From the NCBI RefSeq assembly GCF_900114205.1, contig NZ_FOSH01000009.1:1-64000 (forward strand): a stretch of DNA of 64,000 bases, in the 5' to 3' direction. The stretch is from Methylophaga sulfidovorans (GTDB lineage: Bacteria; Pseudomonadota; Gammaproteobacteria; Nitrosococcales; Methylophagaceae). The stretch's first letter is position 1; each line of letters starts with the position of its first letter. The translations under genes and the position numbers were made by a program. Below the pieces are notes generated by a model. The model searched no databases. It was not told the origin of the DNA and saw only the letters and a program-made list of their open reading frames with translations. This document shows, piece after piece, positions 1 to 7,681 of this stretch.

Positions 1-297
1 GTGAAACCTGACAGTATTGTCTATACCGATACTTGGCGCAGTTATAATGCGTTAGATGTAAGCGAATTTAAACACTATCGTATTAACCATAGTAAGCTTT
101 TTTCCGATAAGCAAAATCATATCAATGGTATTGAGAATTTTTGGAATCAAGCTAAGCGCCACTTACGGCGATTTAACGGTATTCCAAAGGAGCATTTTCA
201 CTTGTTTTTGAAAGAGTGTGAGTGGCGATTTAATAACAGTGACCCAAAGAGTCAATTAAAACAATTAACTCAATGGGTTAAAGCGAATATGGGCTAG
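1..297 (+). CDS. IS1595-family (ISXO2-like) transposase, C-terminal part, cut by window edge
   Basis: The frame is open from the first base, so the true start lies outside the window. The visible 98 residues match the end of an ISXO2-like DDE transposase: YTDTW supplies the second catalytic aspartate and GIENFWNQAKR the final glutamate. These enzymes cut and paste the element in which they sit. The stop is followed directly by a terminal-inverted-repeat-like sequence, which supports this being the right end of an insertion sequence. Whether the element is intact cannot be judged here. The family call rests on motif recognition. Confidence 0.85.
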   Translation: MKPDSIVYTDTWRSYNALDVSEFKHYRINHSKLFSDKQNHINGIENFWNQAKRHLRRFNGIPKEHFHLFLKECEWRFNNSDPKSQLKQLTQWVKANMG

Positions 298-314
298 TTA
301 TCTGGATCAGCCCC
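298..314. repeat. Putative right terminal inverted repeat of the IS1595-type element
   Basis: TTATCTGGATCAGCCCC begins at the base after the transposase stop. Read outward-in it starts GGGGCTGATCCAG, which resembles the G-rich tips of IS1595-family elements. The left end and the target duplication are outside the window, so the boundary is provisional. Confidence 0.6.
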
Positions 315-315
315 T

Positions 316-414
316 AAATTTAATAAAATAAATAAAGAACTTCTTGGTGAGTGTTTGGCTATGGCTCAGCACTATTTATCCCTCAATGTGCTAGTTGATA
401 AATTGTCTTTTTAG
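316..414 (+). other. Possible 3' remnant of a gene disrupted by the insertion sequence
   Basis: Immediately beyond the putative IS tip a frame stays open for about 32 codons and ends in TAG. It encodes a plausible C-terminus (ELLGECLAMAQHYL...). It has no start of its own, as would be expected if the element had inserted into a gene. I do not recognise the protein, and the length is within chance expectation for AT-rich DNA. The rest of the stretch up to about 598 shows no gene, hairpin or repeat that I can support. Confidence 0.2.
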
Positions 415-597
415 ACATAATTCACATACTTTTATTATTGATAAATAACCATACAAGTAGAGAGGTTGTCAACAAATTTTAACTCTGGAAATTTAGCAGA
501 AAAAAGTGGCTTTAGTTAGGTTTAAATTTGTAAGAATAATCGAAAACGAGAAATAAGTTGAGATCGTAAATTTTCACTTTACCTGTGTTGATAAATA

Positions 598-975
598 TCA
601 ATGTGAAGAGACGTATATTGAAGAAGCATGCTCTGGAGGTAGAGAAAAGTTTTCTCTTAAATACTTTGCTTCCTGAGCGGGTGTTCGATTAAATAGCCTT
701 TTGAATTCACGATTAAATTATGACTGGCTTTAGCGGCTGTCATTCCTCTTCAAACCATAAATAATCTCGCCTGATGCAATCTGACCGATTTCAAATACTG
801 TATTGGGGATTCAGATGTGATCGCTTTGAAATAATAAAGGGCAGCAGTGCTCATTCCTGCTGCATTGGCCAGTTGTTGAATAGTAATATGATCTTTATAG
901 GCATGATGAATAAGCTGAATGGCTTTTCCCTCTTTTCCCATTTGTTTCTGCATGGTCAAAGCGAAACTGACTGAA
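598..975 (-). pseudogene. AraC-family transcriptional regulator remnant
   Basis: The minus strand encodes the DNA-binding half of an AraC/XylS regulator in pieces. The first helix-turn-helix is visible (AIQLIHHAYKDHITIQQLANAAGMS, then FKAITSESPIQYLKS and RLHQARLFMV). An in-frame TGA at 750-752 follows. The same frame resumes with RGMTAAKASH. The expected segment before the second helix-turn-helix is then missing, and another frame carries NREFKRLFNRTPAQEAKYLREN, ending at the stop at 598. The N-terminal ligand-binding half is absent. An internal residue also appears lost where HHFKA would be expected. This is a clear decayed gene, lying next to the insertion sequence. Confidence 0.8.
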
Positions 976-1053
976 CAGGCTCAGCAACGTGATAAATGAG
1001 AGAAACTGACGTTTTCTACCGATAGTTGATTAGGTTTTGTATAGATTTAAGAC

Positions 1054-1557
1054 TCAATACAAGTCACCAAACAAGTCTAAATGCGTGAGATAAAGCCGGA
1101 CATCAAATTCGAGTTGGTGATAGTCCGGTTCCATATGTGTGCAAAGTTTATAAAACGCTTTGTTATGGTCTTTCTCTTTTAAATGTGCCAGTTCATGTAC
1201 CACAATCATATTCAAAAATGCGATAGGCGCGGTTTTAAACACCGAGCCAATTCGCATTTCATTTTTGGCTTTTAATTTACTGCCCTGGACTCGTGAGACA
1301 TAACTGTGTAATCCCAGGGCATTATGAAGTACATCCAGCTTGTCATCATAGACCACTTTACTGAGCGGACTGGATTGACGCAGGTTCTGGTTCTTTACTT
1401 CCATCACATACGCATACAAGGCTTTATTGGTTTTAATGTTATGTGTATCCGGGTATTTCTTTAACAGAAACTGCCCGAGTGTTTTTGCTGAAATGGCGGC
1501 ACTGACTTGATCCAGAACAGAGGCAGGGTAGCCTGATAAATATTTTAGTGACGACAT
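1054..1557 (-). CDS. ygjP: YgjP-like (UPF/M48-type) zinc metallopeptidase
   Basis: The product has a gluzincin-like active site, VVHELAHLKEKDHNKAF, in which HExxH-type histidines and glutamate would bind zinc. It is followed by CTHMEPDYHQLEFDVRLYL, typical of E. coli YgjP and its relatives. Starting at the ATG at 1555-1557 gives 167 residues, the usual length of YgjP. The frame runs further upstream to a TTG near 1617, but that extension has no counterpart in the family as I know it. The substrate is unknown. A cytoplasmic location is inferred because no signal peptide is seen. Confidence 0.85.
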   Translation of the reverse strand: MSSLKYLSGYPASVLDQVSAAISAKTLGQFLLKKYPDTHNIKTNKALYAYVMEVKNQNLRQSSPLSKVVYDDKLDVLHNALGLHSYVSRVQGSKLKAKNEMRIGSVFKTAPIAFLNMIVVHELAHLKEKDHNKAFYKLCTHMEPDYHQLEFDVRLYLTHLDLFGDLY

Positions 1558-1763
1558 ACTCATGCAAATTGATTCAATTGGTAGGTTTTGTGAAGTGAAT
1601 TGTAAAACAAATGGCAATGGGGGAGTGACACTTGAATATCATAGCTCTTTTTAAAGCGATCTTATTCCTTGACTATTTAATCTTGAAAAGCCATAAATGA
1701 ACATATTTTTTACTGAATAGCTGTGTTACTGGAATACAATTTCTGTTGAAAAAAGGAAGCAAA

Positions 1764-1958
1764 ATGCAGAAGGGTTTAGCGAAAGAATCAATGAAGTTTC
1801 TTAAGCTTGGTGCTGTAGGATTATTGCTCATCATTGTGCTTATACTGGCAGGCGAGAAACTGAGTGGTATCGATGCACTGATATTGGGTTTGCTGCCCTA
1901 TGTGATTTATCAGATTTATTCCGCTATCCAGTCAGCTAAGAAAGGCAAGAAGAGATAA
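1764..1958 (+). CDS. Small membrane protein of unknown function
   Basis: This 64-residue product has a strongly hydrophobic segment (LGAVGLLLIIVLILAG, about residues 16-32), a second one (LILGLLPYVIYQIYSAI) and a basic tail (KKGKKR). The ATG at 1764 is preceded by a good ribosome binding site (AAGGA) 6 bases upstream, so this start is preferred over the upstream TTG at 1746. It is probably an inner-membrane protein with two helices. I do not recognise a family. It sits alone, convergent with the GGDEF gene. Confidence 0.6.
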   Translation: MQKGLAKESMKFLKLGAVGLLLIIVLILAGEKLSGIDALILGLLPYVIYQIYSAIQSAKKGKKR

Positions 1959-1991
1959 ACGGATATAACGTTATTTACGTTAATCAAGCGG

Positions 1992-3302
1992 TCACAACAA
2001 AACGAACTTCGCCAAAGAATAATTGTTTTTGCCCTGACGTTTAACATCATACATCGCTCTATCTGCAACTTTGACCAGGTCATCAAGCGTACTGCCATGG
2101 TCAGGGAAAAAGGAAATACCGATACTGACACCAATTTTAACTTGCTTGGTTTCATTGTTTGAAAAAGTGAAGTCAATGGGTGCTTTCAGTTCATCAATCA
2201 GTTTTTGAGCAATGGTTTCCACGTCAGCACGATCTTTTAGATCATCAATCATGATGACGAACTCATCGCCACCAATACGTGCTAATTGATCTGATTGGCG
2301 CAATATATGAGTAAACCTTTGTGCTACTTGTTGCAGTACCTGATCGCCAGCATCGTGACCCCAAGAGTCATTGACTGATTTAAAGCCATCCAAGTCTAAA
2401 AACATAATGGCAATTTGTTGATTTTGTCGCTTCGCTTTAGCTAAATAGTCACCGGCATGCTGTTGTAAATAATGTAGTGAGGGCAGGCCGGTAATTGCAT
2501 CGAAATGTGCCTGTTTTTTCAATTCGATTTGAGCATGATTGGCTGCATCTAAGGCTTGATGAAGCTCACTGACATCATATTCGGTGACTAAGATTAAAAA
2601 TTCAGCCGTTAATGGATGACGAGTTATACGAATATCAAGTGTATGCTGACGTAAGCCTGCACTGGTTCTCATCATATGAGTCCAACGCCCAACGCGCTTT
2701 TCAGTAGCTTCTTTTAGACGTTTAATCCCTTCTTCGGGATGTTCAAAGCGAGCAGTAAAGGCATTTTTATCATCACTAAGTTGTTGTGGAATGATGTGTT
2801 TATAAGCTTCGGTTGCTGCCGGGTTTTCAATAACAATCTCACCAGAGAAGGTAAAAGTGCTGACCAACACAGTGGTATAGCGCATAGCTTCTACCAGTAA
2901 TAAATTCTCAGGTGTTTCCCCCAGTTCTACCTGTTCATTCACATAAGCAATGATGGCACGATGCCGTTCAGGACCAATTAAAACAGCTTTATGCAACATA
3001 TAAAGTGTTTTGGCTTTACCGTTTGGATAGGTGGTCCAAGGGTCAATGCTGATTCCGTTTTTAGCTGCTAATTCAAAGGTTTGAAGCATCCTGTCGCGGG
3101 CGCCTTGTGTGTCACCCGATAGATCTTTATTTACCAGCTCATCAACTGAGTTCAATCCCCAAAAAGTGAGCGCTGCTTCATTACCCCACCACCAACCATG
3201 TCTATCAAGATCAAAAATCCACACTATAGTAGGAATCAGCTCATAAAGAGCGAGCTCATCTAAACTTTTAATATGTGTAAGGTGACTGTAATCAGCGGTC
3301 AT
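1992..3302 (-). CDS. PAS-like sensor diguanylate cyclase (GGDEF protein)
   Basis: The 436-residue cytoplasmic protein ends in a GGDEF domain (about residues 265-432) with the intact signature RIGGDEF and the upstream FLDLDGFKSVNDSWGHDAGD nucleotide-binding region. It should therefore make cyclic di-GMP from two GTP. The first 255 residues look like one or two PAS-type sensor folds (IVWIFDLDRHGWWWGNEAALTFWG is a typical PAS start). No EAL domain, signal peptide or membrane segment is seen. The ATG at 3300-3302 is the first start in the frame. It is monocistronic, and the input signal is unknown. Confidence 0.9.
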   Translation of the reverse strand: MTADYSHLTHIKSLDELALYELIPTIVWIFDLDRHGWWWGNEAALTFWGLNSVDELVNKDLSGDTQGARDRMLQTFELAAKNGISIDPWTTYPNGKAKTLYMLHKAVLIGPERHRAIIAYVNEQVELGETPENLLLVEAMRYTTVLVSTFTFSGEIVIENPAATEAYKHIIPQQLSDDKNAFTARFEHPEEGIKRLKEATEKRVGRWTHMMRTSAGLRQHTLDIRITRHPLTAEFLILVTEYDVSELHQALDAANHAQIELKKQAHFDAITGLPSLHYLQQHAGDYLAKAKRQNQQIAIMFLDLDGFKSVNDSWGHDAGDQVLQQVAQRFTHILRQSDQLARIGGDEFVIMIDDLKDRADVETIAQKLIDELKAPIDFTFSNNETKQVKIGVSIGISFFPDHGSTLDDLVKVADRAMYDVKRQGKNNYSLAKFVLL

Positions 3303-3628
3303 GGATGGAGTAAGTTGATTGTTTGCATGCTAGTAAAGTGTTAGCGGCATTATCGCATATGCAGACATCTAAATTTCGTCAAGAAAAATGGTGAATCCAG
3401 TCTTGAGTGCAGTACAAGGTAAAAATACATCCTAAGACGCCATATATTTAGATTATTGATAAGCAATCAGGGATAACTAAAAAGAGCTCGCTGATTTTAT
3501 TGAGGCAGGAGCGGCTAGTGATGCCGAAAAACGTACAGAATCAGCTTGTTAGAGTGAATAAAAAGTTGGCTGTGTTTTGCGGAAGGTATCAGGTGAAGCA
3601 CAATTATTTGTGCAAAAAAAGTGTAGAT
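3303..3628. other. Intergenic region without a supported gene
   Basis: About 325 bases lie between the start of the GGDEF gene and the terminator of the porin gene. A short plus-strand open frame (3500-3685) runs through the terminator hairpin and has no family resemblance. I see no RNA gene or repeat here. It must contain the promoter of the GGDEF gene, but no convincing -35/-10 pair stood out. Confidence 0.4.
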
Positions 3629-3666
3629 GGCTTAGATCGGCTTCTGAATAAAAGCCGATCTAAGCC
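3629..3666 (-). terminator. Rho-independent terminator of the fru operon (possibly bidirectional)
   Basis: A perfect 15-base stem (GGCTTAGATCGGCTT pairing with its complement) around an 8-base loop sits just beyond the porin stop. On the minus strand a T-rich run follows a short spacer. On the plus strand TTTTTATTT follows the stem, so it may work both ways. Confidence 0.85.
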
Positions 3667-3673
3667 AAGTTTT

Positions 3674-4957
3674 TTATTTCAGTGACTTAACGATATCGGC
3701 AAGATTAACATCGAAGCGTAGACCCAAAATAAAAATATTATCTAAGTCTTTTTTACGTCCAGGCTCAGAGAATTGATCGGGATTGATGATGTATTGAATA
3801 TTTGGCTGAACGCGAATTTGTGATGTTAATTGATAACCATAGCTCAGTTCCATCATGACCTGATTATTTGCTGGCGTCCCTGATCCACCATTTAGTTTTC
3901 TTGCCAGTGTTAAGTCTTTAATCGCTTCCTGACTATAGTGTTGTTGGGATACGACAAAAGCGACCGTATCTTCGTCTCAACTATCAAAAGTGCCACGCTT
4001 AACGAAGCCACCTTGTAATTGATAATCTACTGCTAACTCTCCAGAGCCCTTTGTTAATGCGGCTCCGAATAAGGTTAAGCTACGTTTTGAGTCAGGATCC
4101 GGGCGATAAACGACTTGTTCAAAGCGAGCAAATATACCGGAACGTCCGTTTAATTCTGCGTATGGATTGCCTGTCTCGACCGCATTATTACCCGCACTAT
4201 CTTTTAGAGGATCTGAGTAATCTGTTTTGTCATACCAGCCGCCTAATTCATAGGTACGAGGGTAGCGATCAGTGTCCCAGCTGGTTTTGTATCCCAAAGT
4301 GAATGGAACGATAAAGCCGTTTGATTCATGTGTATTCCATACCACGCCATGATCACTGTCATCTTGATGCCCGCTATTGTCTTCATACACACCGATATGG
4401 GCGTATACGTTTGGCGTGATCCAATATTTGGATCGAGCAGCCCAACTGGATACTGGCCACCAAGTAAAACTACTGGTACGAAAAACAAAGGTTGGATTGC
4501 CACAAGCGGCATTATTTTGAAAAAACTGACAAAGTTCAGACCCTAAGAAGTTAATATTGGCCACCATCCGGCCAGCCTCAAGTTCAAGTTTGCCATCTAA
4601 TAAATGTTTTTCCAGTGAGAATAAAACCAGACGAGATCCCTGACCGCCATAAATTTCCTGAACAGAGGTGCTGTTACCGAGCGCTTTTTCAGCAAGATTA
4701 TTACCATGTCGATTGGTTGCCGCTAAATGCAGCGTGGTGTCTGTCCAGCCAAAGGCTTTATCAAGGTTAATATCGGCACCTAGATAAAGTTGGCCAGCGT
4801 AAGCACTTTTTTCTTTTTTACCACCATTGATATTGCTGGCAGCTTCGCCAGTATAAGATGCGCTCCATTTTACTAAATTAGTATCGAATGACTCTGCCAT
4901 TACAGGACTTACAAGACAGAAATAGATGAGTGAAATAAGGGCTGTATAAATACGCAT
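3674..4957 (-). pseudogene. oprB: OprB-family carbohydrate porin, interrupted by an in-frame TGA
   Basis: The gene encodes an outer-membrane beta-barrel sugar porin of the OprB family, with signal peptide MRIYTALISLIYFCLVSPVMA, then SASYTGEAASNINGGKK and the barrel. After residue 326 (GTFDS) the frame meets TGA at 3977-3979. It then continues in the same frame for about 100 residues (DEDTVAFVVSQQHYSQEA ... GLRFDVNLADIVKSLK), which is the expected barrel C-terminus. Full length would be about 427, normal for OprB. A CGA-to-TGA change would explain it, since an arginine fits the position. As written the product lacks its last strands and would probably not assemble. It is the last gene of the fructose operon, 31 bases after fruA, so sugar uptake through the outer membrane is its likely role. 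Confidence 0.85.
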
Positions 4958-4988
4958 GAGAGATGAGCCTTCCTGTGTTTTACATCAT

Positions 4989-6689
4989 TCAGATATTTTT
5001 TTTCGTAAGAAATAGGCTAAGAGCCGTAATAACGCTGCCAACAACTATTGCTAATGCATACATCCCTACATGGGTGACCGCATTCGGAATACCTAATACA
5101 AAAATGCCGCCGTGTGGCACTTTAAGCTCTACGCCTACAGCCATAGAAATGGCCCCTGCAATTGCAGAACCGAGAATCAAAGCAGGGATAACACGGAAAG
5201 GATCGCGAGCAGCATAAGGAATCGCACCTTCGGTGACGAAGGCTACGCCGAGCACAGCCGCTGCGTTGCCAGCTTCGTGTTCCTCTTTATTAAATTTCTT
5301 AGGAAATAACTTTGTTGCTAATGCCAAGCCAAGTGGTGGTGTCATTCCATCGGCCATCACGGCAGCCATAGGTGCAAATACATCGCTGGTTACAAGGCCT
5401 GTGGCAAAGGCATAAGCAGCTTTGTTAACAGGCCCGCCCATATCAAATGCCATCATTCCACCCAATAACAATCCTAAAAATACAGCACTGCCAGCTTGCA
5501 TACCCTGCAGCCAATCTTTCAAGCTAGACATGATTTCAGCCACCGGTGCGGCAATAACGAAATACATCAAAAGCCCTGTGATCATGGTTGTCAGAACGGG
5601 CAGTATGAGTACCGGTTTTAAGCCATCAAGGCTTTTGGGTAGTTGGATTCCTTTATTAAGGGCGACAGTGATATAGCCAGCCATATAACCGGCGACAATG
5701 CCACCGAGAAAACCGGCGCCAAGATTAGCGGCTAGCAAACCACCGACCATACCGGGAGTGAGTCCTGGCCGGTCTGCAATTGAAAATGATATGTAACCGG
5801 CAATAGCTGGCACCATAAGCACAAAAGCGCCTTTTGCTCCAATTTGGTATAGCGCATAAGATAGGGTACCGGCATTATCCTCTTGATAGGCATAGATACC
5901 GCCTAAGGCAAACGAGATAGCGATGAGTATTCCGCCTGCCACAACAAAAGGAAGCATGAAAGACACCCCTGTCATCAAGTGCTTATATGCACCTGCAACT
6001 CCTTTTTTCTTATCCTGTTTTGCCGCAGTTTCATTTTTAGTGACTTCTGCTGTGCTACTGGCGGAAGCTTCGTTAAAGGCTTTTTCTATAAGCTTGGCAC
6101 CATCAGCAATAGCGGGCTTGGTACCTGATTTGAAAAGTGGTTTTCCTTGAAATCTCGACGTGTCTACAGTCGTATCTGCTGCGATAATAACTAAGTCAGC
6201 CGAGGCTATTTCTTCAGCAGTTAATTCATTCCTGGCACCTACAGAGCCTTGTGTTTCGACCTTTATCTCATAACCCAGATTTTTGGCGCCCAGCTGTAAG
6301 CCCTCGGCAGCCATGAATGTATGAGCGATACCCGTTGGACAAGAGGTGATGGCAACAATTTTTTTCACTTTTTTGGGCGAGCTATCAGAGCTTGCTGATA
6401 AGCGCTCCAGTACCTCAGATGGGGTATCCAGTACCTCATTAATACTCGCTGTGATCGTTGGCAGATTAGCAAGAGTTGGGTCATCTATTTCAACATCGCC
6501 CACCAGAAGCAGAGATTCTGCATCATTGATCATTGCTGGCGTTATGTCGGTAATCACGCCTTGAGGGGTACGCACTTCAATACAAAATGAATGCTTAAGT
6601 TCTGAAGCCGCTTTTCTTAACACTTCAGCGGCAAGAAGCGCGTGTGTTTCTTTATGTTTATCATCGACAATGATGAGTAGTTTTGACAT
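4989..6689 (-). CDS. fruA: PTS fructose-specific EIIB'BC component
   Basis: This is the inner-membrane permease that imports fructose and phosphorylates it to fructose 1-phosphate. In order: a degenerate EIIB' domain (about 1-95), an EIIB domain whose phosphocysteine lies in AITSCPTGIAHTFMAAEG (near residue 117), a charged linker, and a multi-helix EIIC domain (about 235-565; GVSFMLPFVVAGGILIAISFALGG begins it). The second ATG (6687-6689) is best spaced from the AGGAG site; ATG at 6693-6695 is two codons upstream. It follows fruK by about 40 bases and is intact, unlike its neighbours fruB and oprB. Confidence 0.95.
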   Translation of the reverse strand: MSKLLIIVDDKHKETHALLAAEVLRKAASELKHSFCIEVRTPQGVITDITPAMINDAESLLLVGDVEIDDPTLANLPTITASINEVLDTPSEVLERLSASSDSSPKKVKKIVAITSCPTGIAHTFMAAEGLQLGAKNLGYEIKVETQGSVGARNELTAEEIASADLVIIAADTTVDTSRFQGKPLFKSGTKPAIADGAKLIEKAFNEASASSTAEVTKNETAAKQDKKKGVAGAYKHLMTGVSFMLPFVVAGGILIAISFALGGIYAYQEDNAGTLSYALYQIGAKGAFVLMVPAIAGYISFSIADRPGLTPGMVGGLLAANLGAGFLGGIVAGYMAGYITVALNKGIQLPKSLDGLKPVLILPVLTTMITGLLMYFVIAAPVAEIMSSLKDWLQGMQAGSAVFLGLLLGGMMAFDMGGPVNKAAYAFATGLVTSDVFAPMAAVMADGMTPPLGLALATKLFPKKFNKEEHEAGNAAAVLGVAFVTEGAIPYAARDPFRVIPALILGSAIAGAISMAVGVELKVPHGGIFVLGIPNAVTHVGMYALAIVVGSVITALSLFLTKKNI

Positions 6690-6730
6690 CTTCATCTCTC
6701 CTGTAACCTTTTTTGGTGTAAGGCTCTGAT

Positions 6731-7681
6731 TTAATTGTTTATATGGCTTGTTGTAACGGATTTTGCCAAAGAGTTAATGCGCTCTTTCGATGGTAGGTTG
6801 GGTCCATGCAGCTCTAATTTTCCTACAGCGAAAGCCGTTGCTAGTTTTGCCATTTCTTCTAAATTAAGATTATCCAATGCGGCAGCAACCAGGCCGGCGA
6901 CCATTGCATCACCAGCACCTACAGAGCTTGCACTGGTTATTTTGGGGGGGCGAGCATGAAGCGCTTCTTTATTAGAGAAAAATAATGATCCCTCAGAACC
7001 TAAGGAGACAATGACATTTTCTATACCACGATTAGTGAGTTCTTGAGCTGCTTGAATGATGTCGCTTGTTTCTTTTAAGTCCCTACCCACAAAGGTTTCA
7101 AGCTCGTGTAAGTTAGGTTTAATCATAAAAGGAGCAGAGGCATGACCTGTCAGAATAGAAGACAGTGCTGGGCCACTGGTATCAACAATAATACGTAAAT
7201 TCTTCGGAGCCAGTTCTTGCATTAAATGTGTGTAAAAATCCTCGGGGCAACCTGGGGGCAGGCTTCCTGATAACACCAGAGTAGAACCATTTTCGAGGGC
7301 ACTCAGTCTTTGTAAAAGTCTGTCCAGATAGACTTTGGATATGTTCTGACCAGACATATTCAGATCTGTCGTTCCACCGCTGCTCTTATTGACGATCTTG
7401 ATGTTTGTTCTGGTTTCTCCGTCAAAACGAACAAAGTTATCTCGAATTTTTTTCTGTTTAAAAAGCCTGGTGAAAAGTTCTGGATTATCATTGCCAAGCA
7501 GGCCGGAGGCACAAACATAAATACCCCAATCAGCCAGGCATGAGGCAACGTTGATACCTTTACCTCCCGCATTAGAACAAGCGCTATCTACACGATTAAC
7601 CTGATCAACAGTCAAGTGGTCGACTTCCAAGGTTTGATCGATAGCAGGATTAAGCGTCACAGTGGTTACCGGGTGTATCAT
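6731..7681 (-). CDS. fruK: 1-phosphofructokinase
   Basis: This PfkB-family sugar kinase converts fructose 1-phosphate and ATP to fructose 1,6-bisphosphate. The N-terminal signature TLNPAIDQTLEV and GGKGINVAS bind sugar, and SSVGAGDAMVAGL near the C-terminus holds the catalytic aspartate. At 316 residues it has the normal length. Its ATG overlaps the stop of the EI-encoding frame by one base (TAATG), so the two are translationally coupled. Its product feeds the lower pathway and is the substrate of the fbp product encoded nearby. Confidence 0.95.
   Translation of the reverse strand: MIHPVTTVTLNPAIDQTLEVDHLTVDQVNRVDSACSNAGGKGINVASCLADWGIYVCASGLLGNDNPELFTRLFKQKKIRDNFVRFDGETRTNIKIVNKSSGGTTDLNMSGQNISKVYLDRLLQRLSALENGSTLVLSGSLPPGCPEDFYTHLMQELAPKNLRIIVDTSGPALSSILTGHASAPFMIKPNLHELETFVGRDLKETSDIIQAAQELTNRGIENVIVSLGSEGSLFFSNKEALHARPPKITSASSVGAGDAMVAGLVAAALDNLNLEEMAKLATAFAVGKLELHGPNLPSKERINSLAKSVTTSHINN

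Noticed and set aside
3500-3685. Plus-strand open frame of 61 codons
   Set aside because: It runs through the porin terminator hairpin and into the oprB 3' end, and the protein is basic with no family resemblance.
3977-3979. TGA in oprB as a selenocysteine codon
   Set aside because: OprB porins have no selenocysteine, and no SECIS-like hairpin follows; a CGA-to-TGA mutation is the simpler reading.
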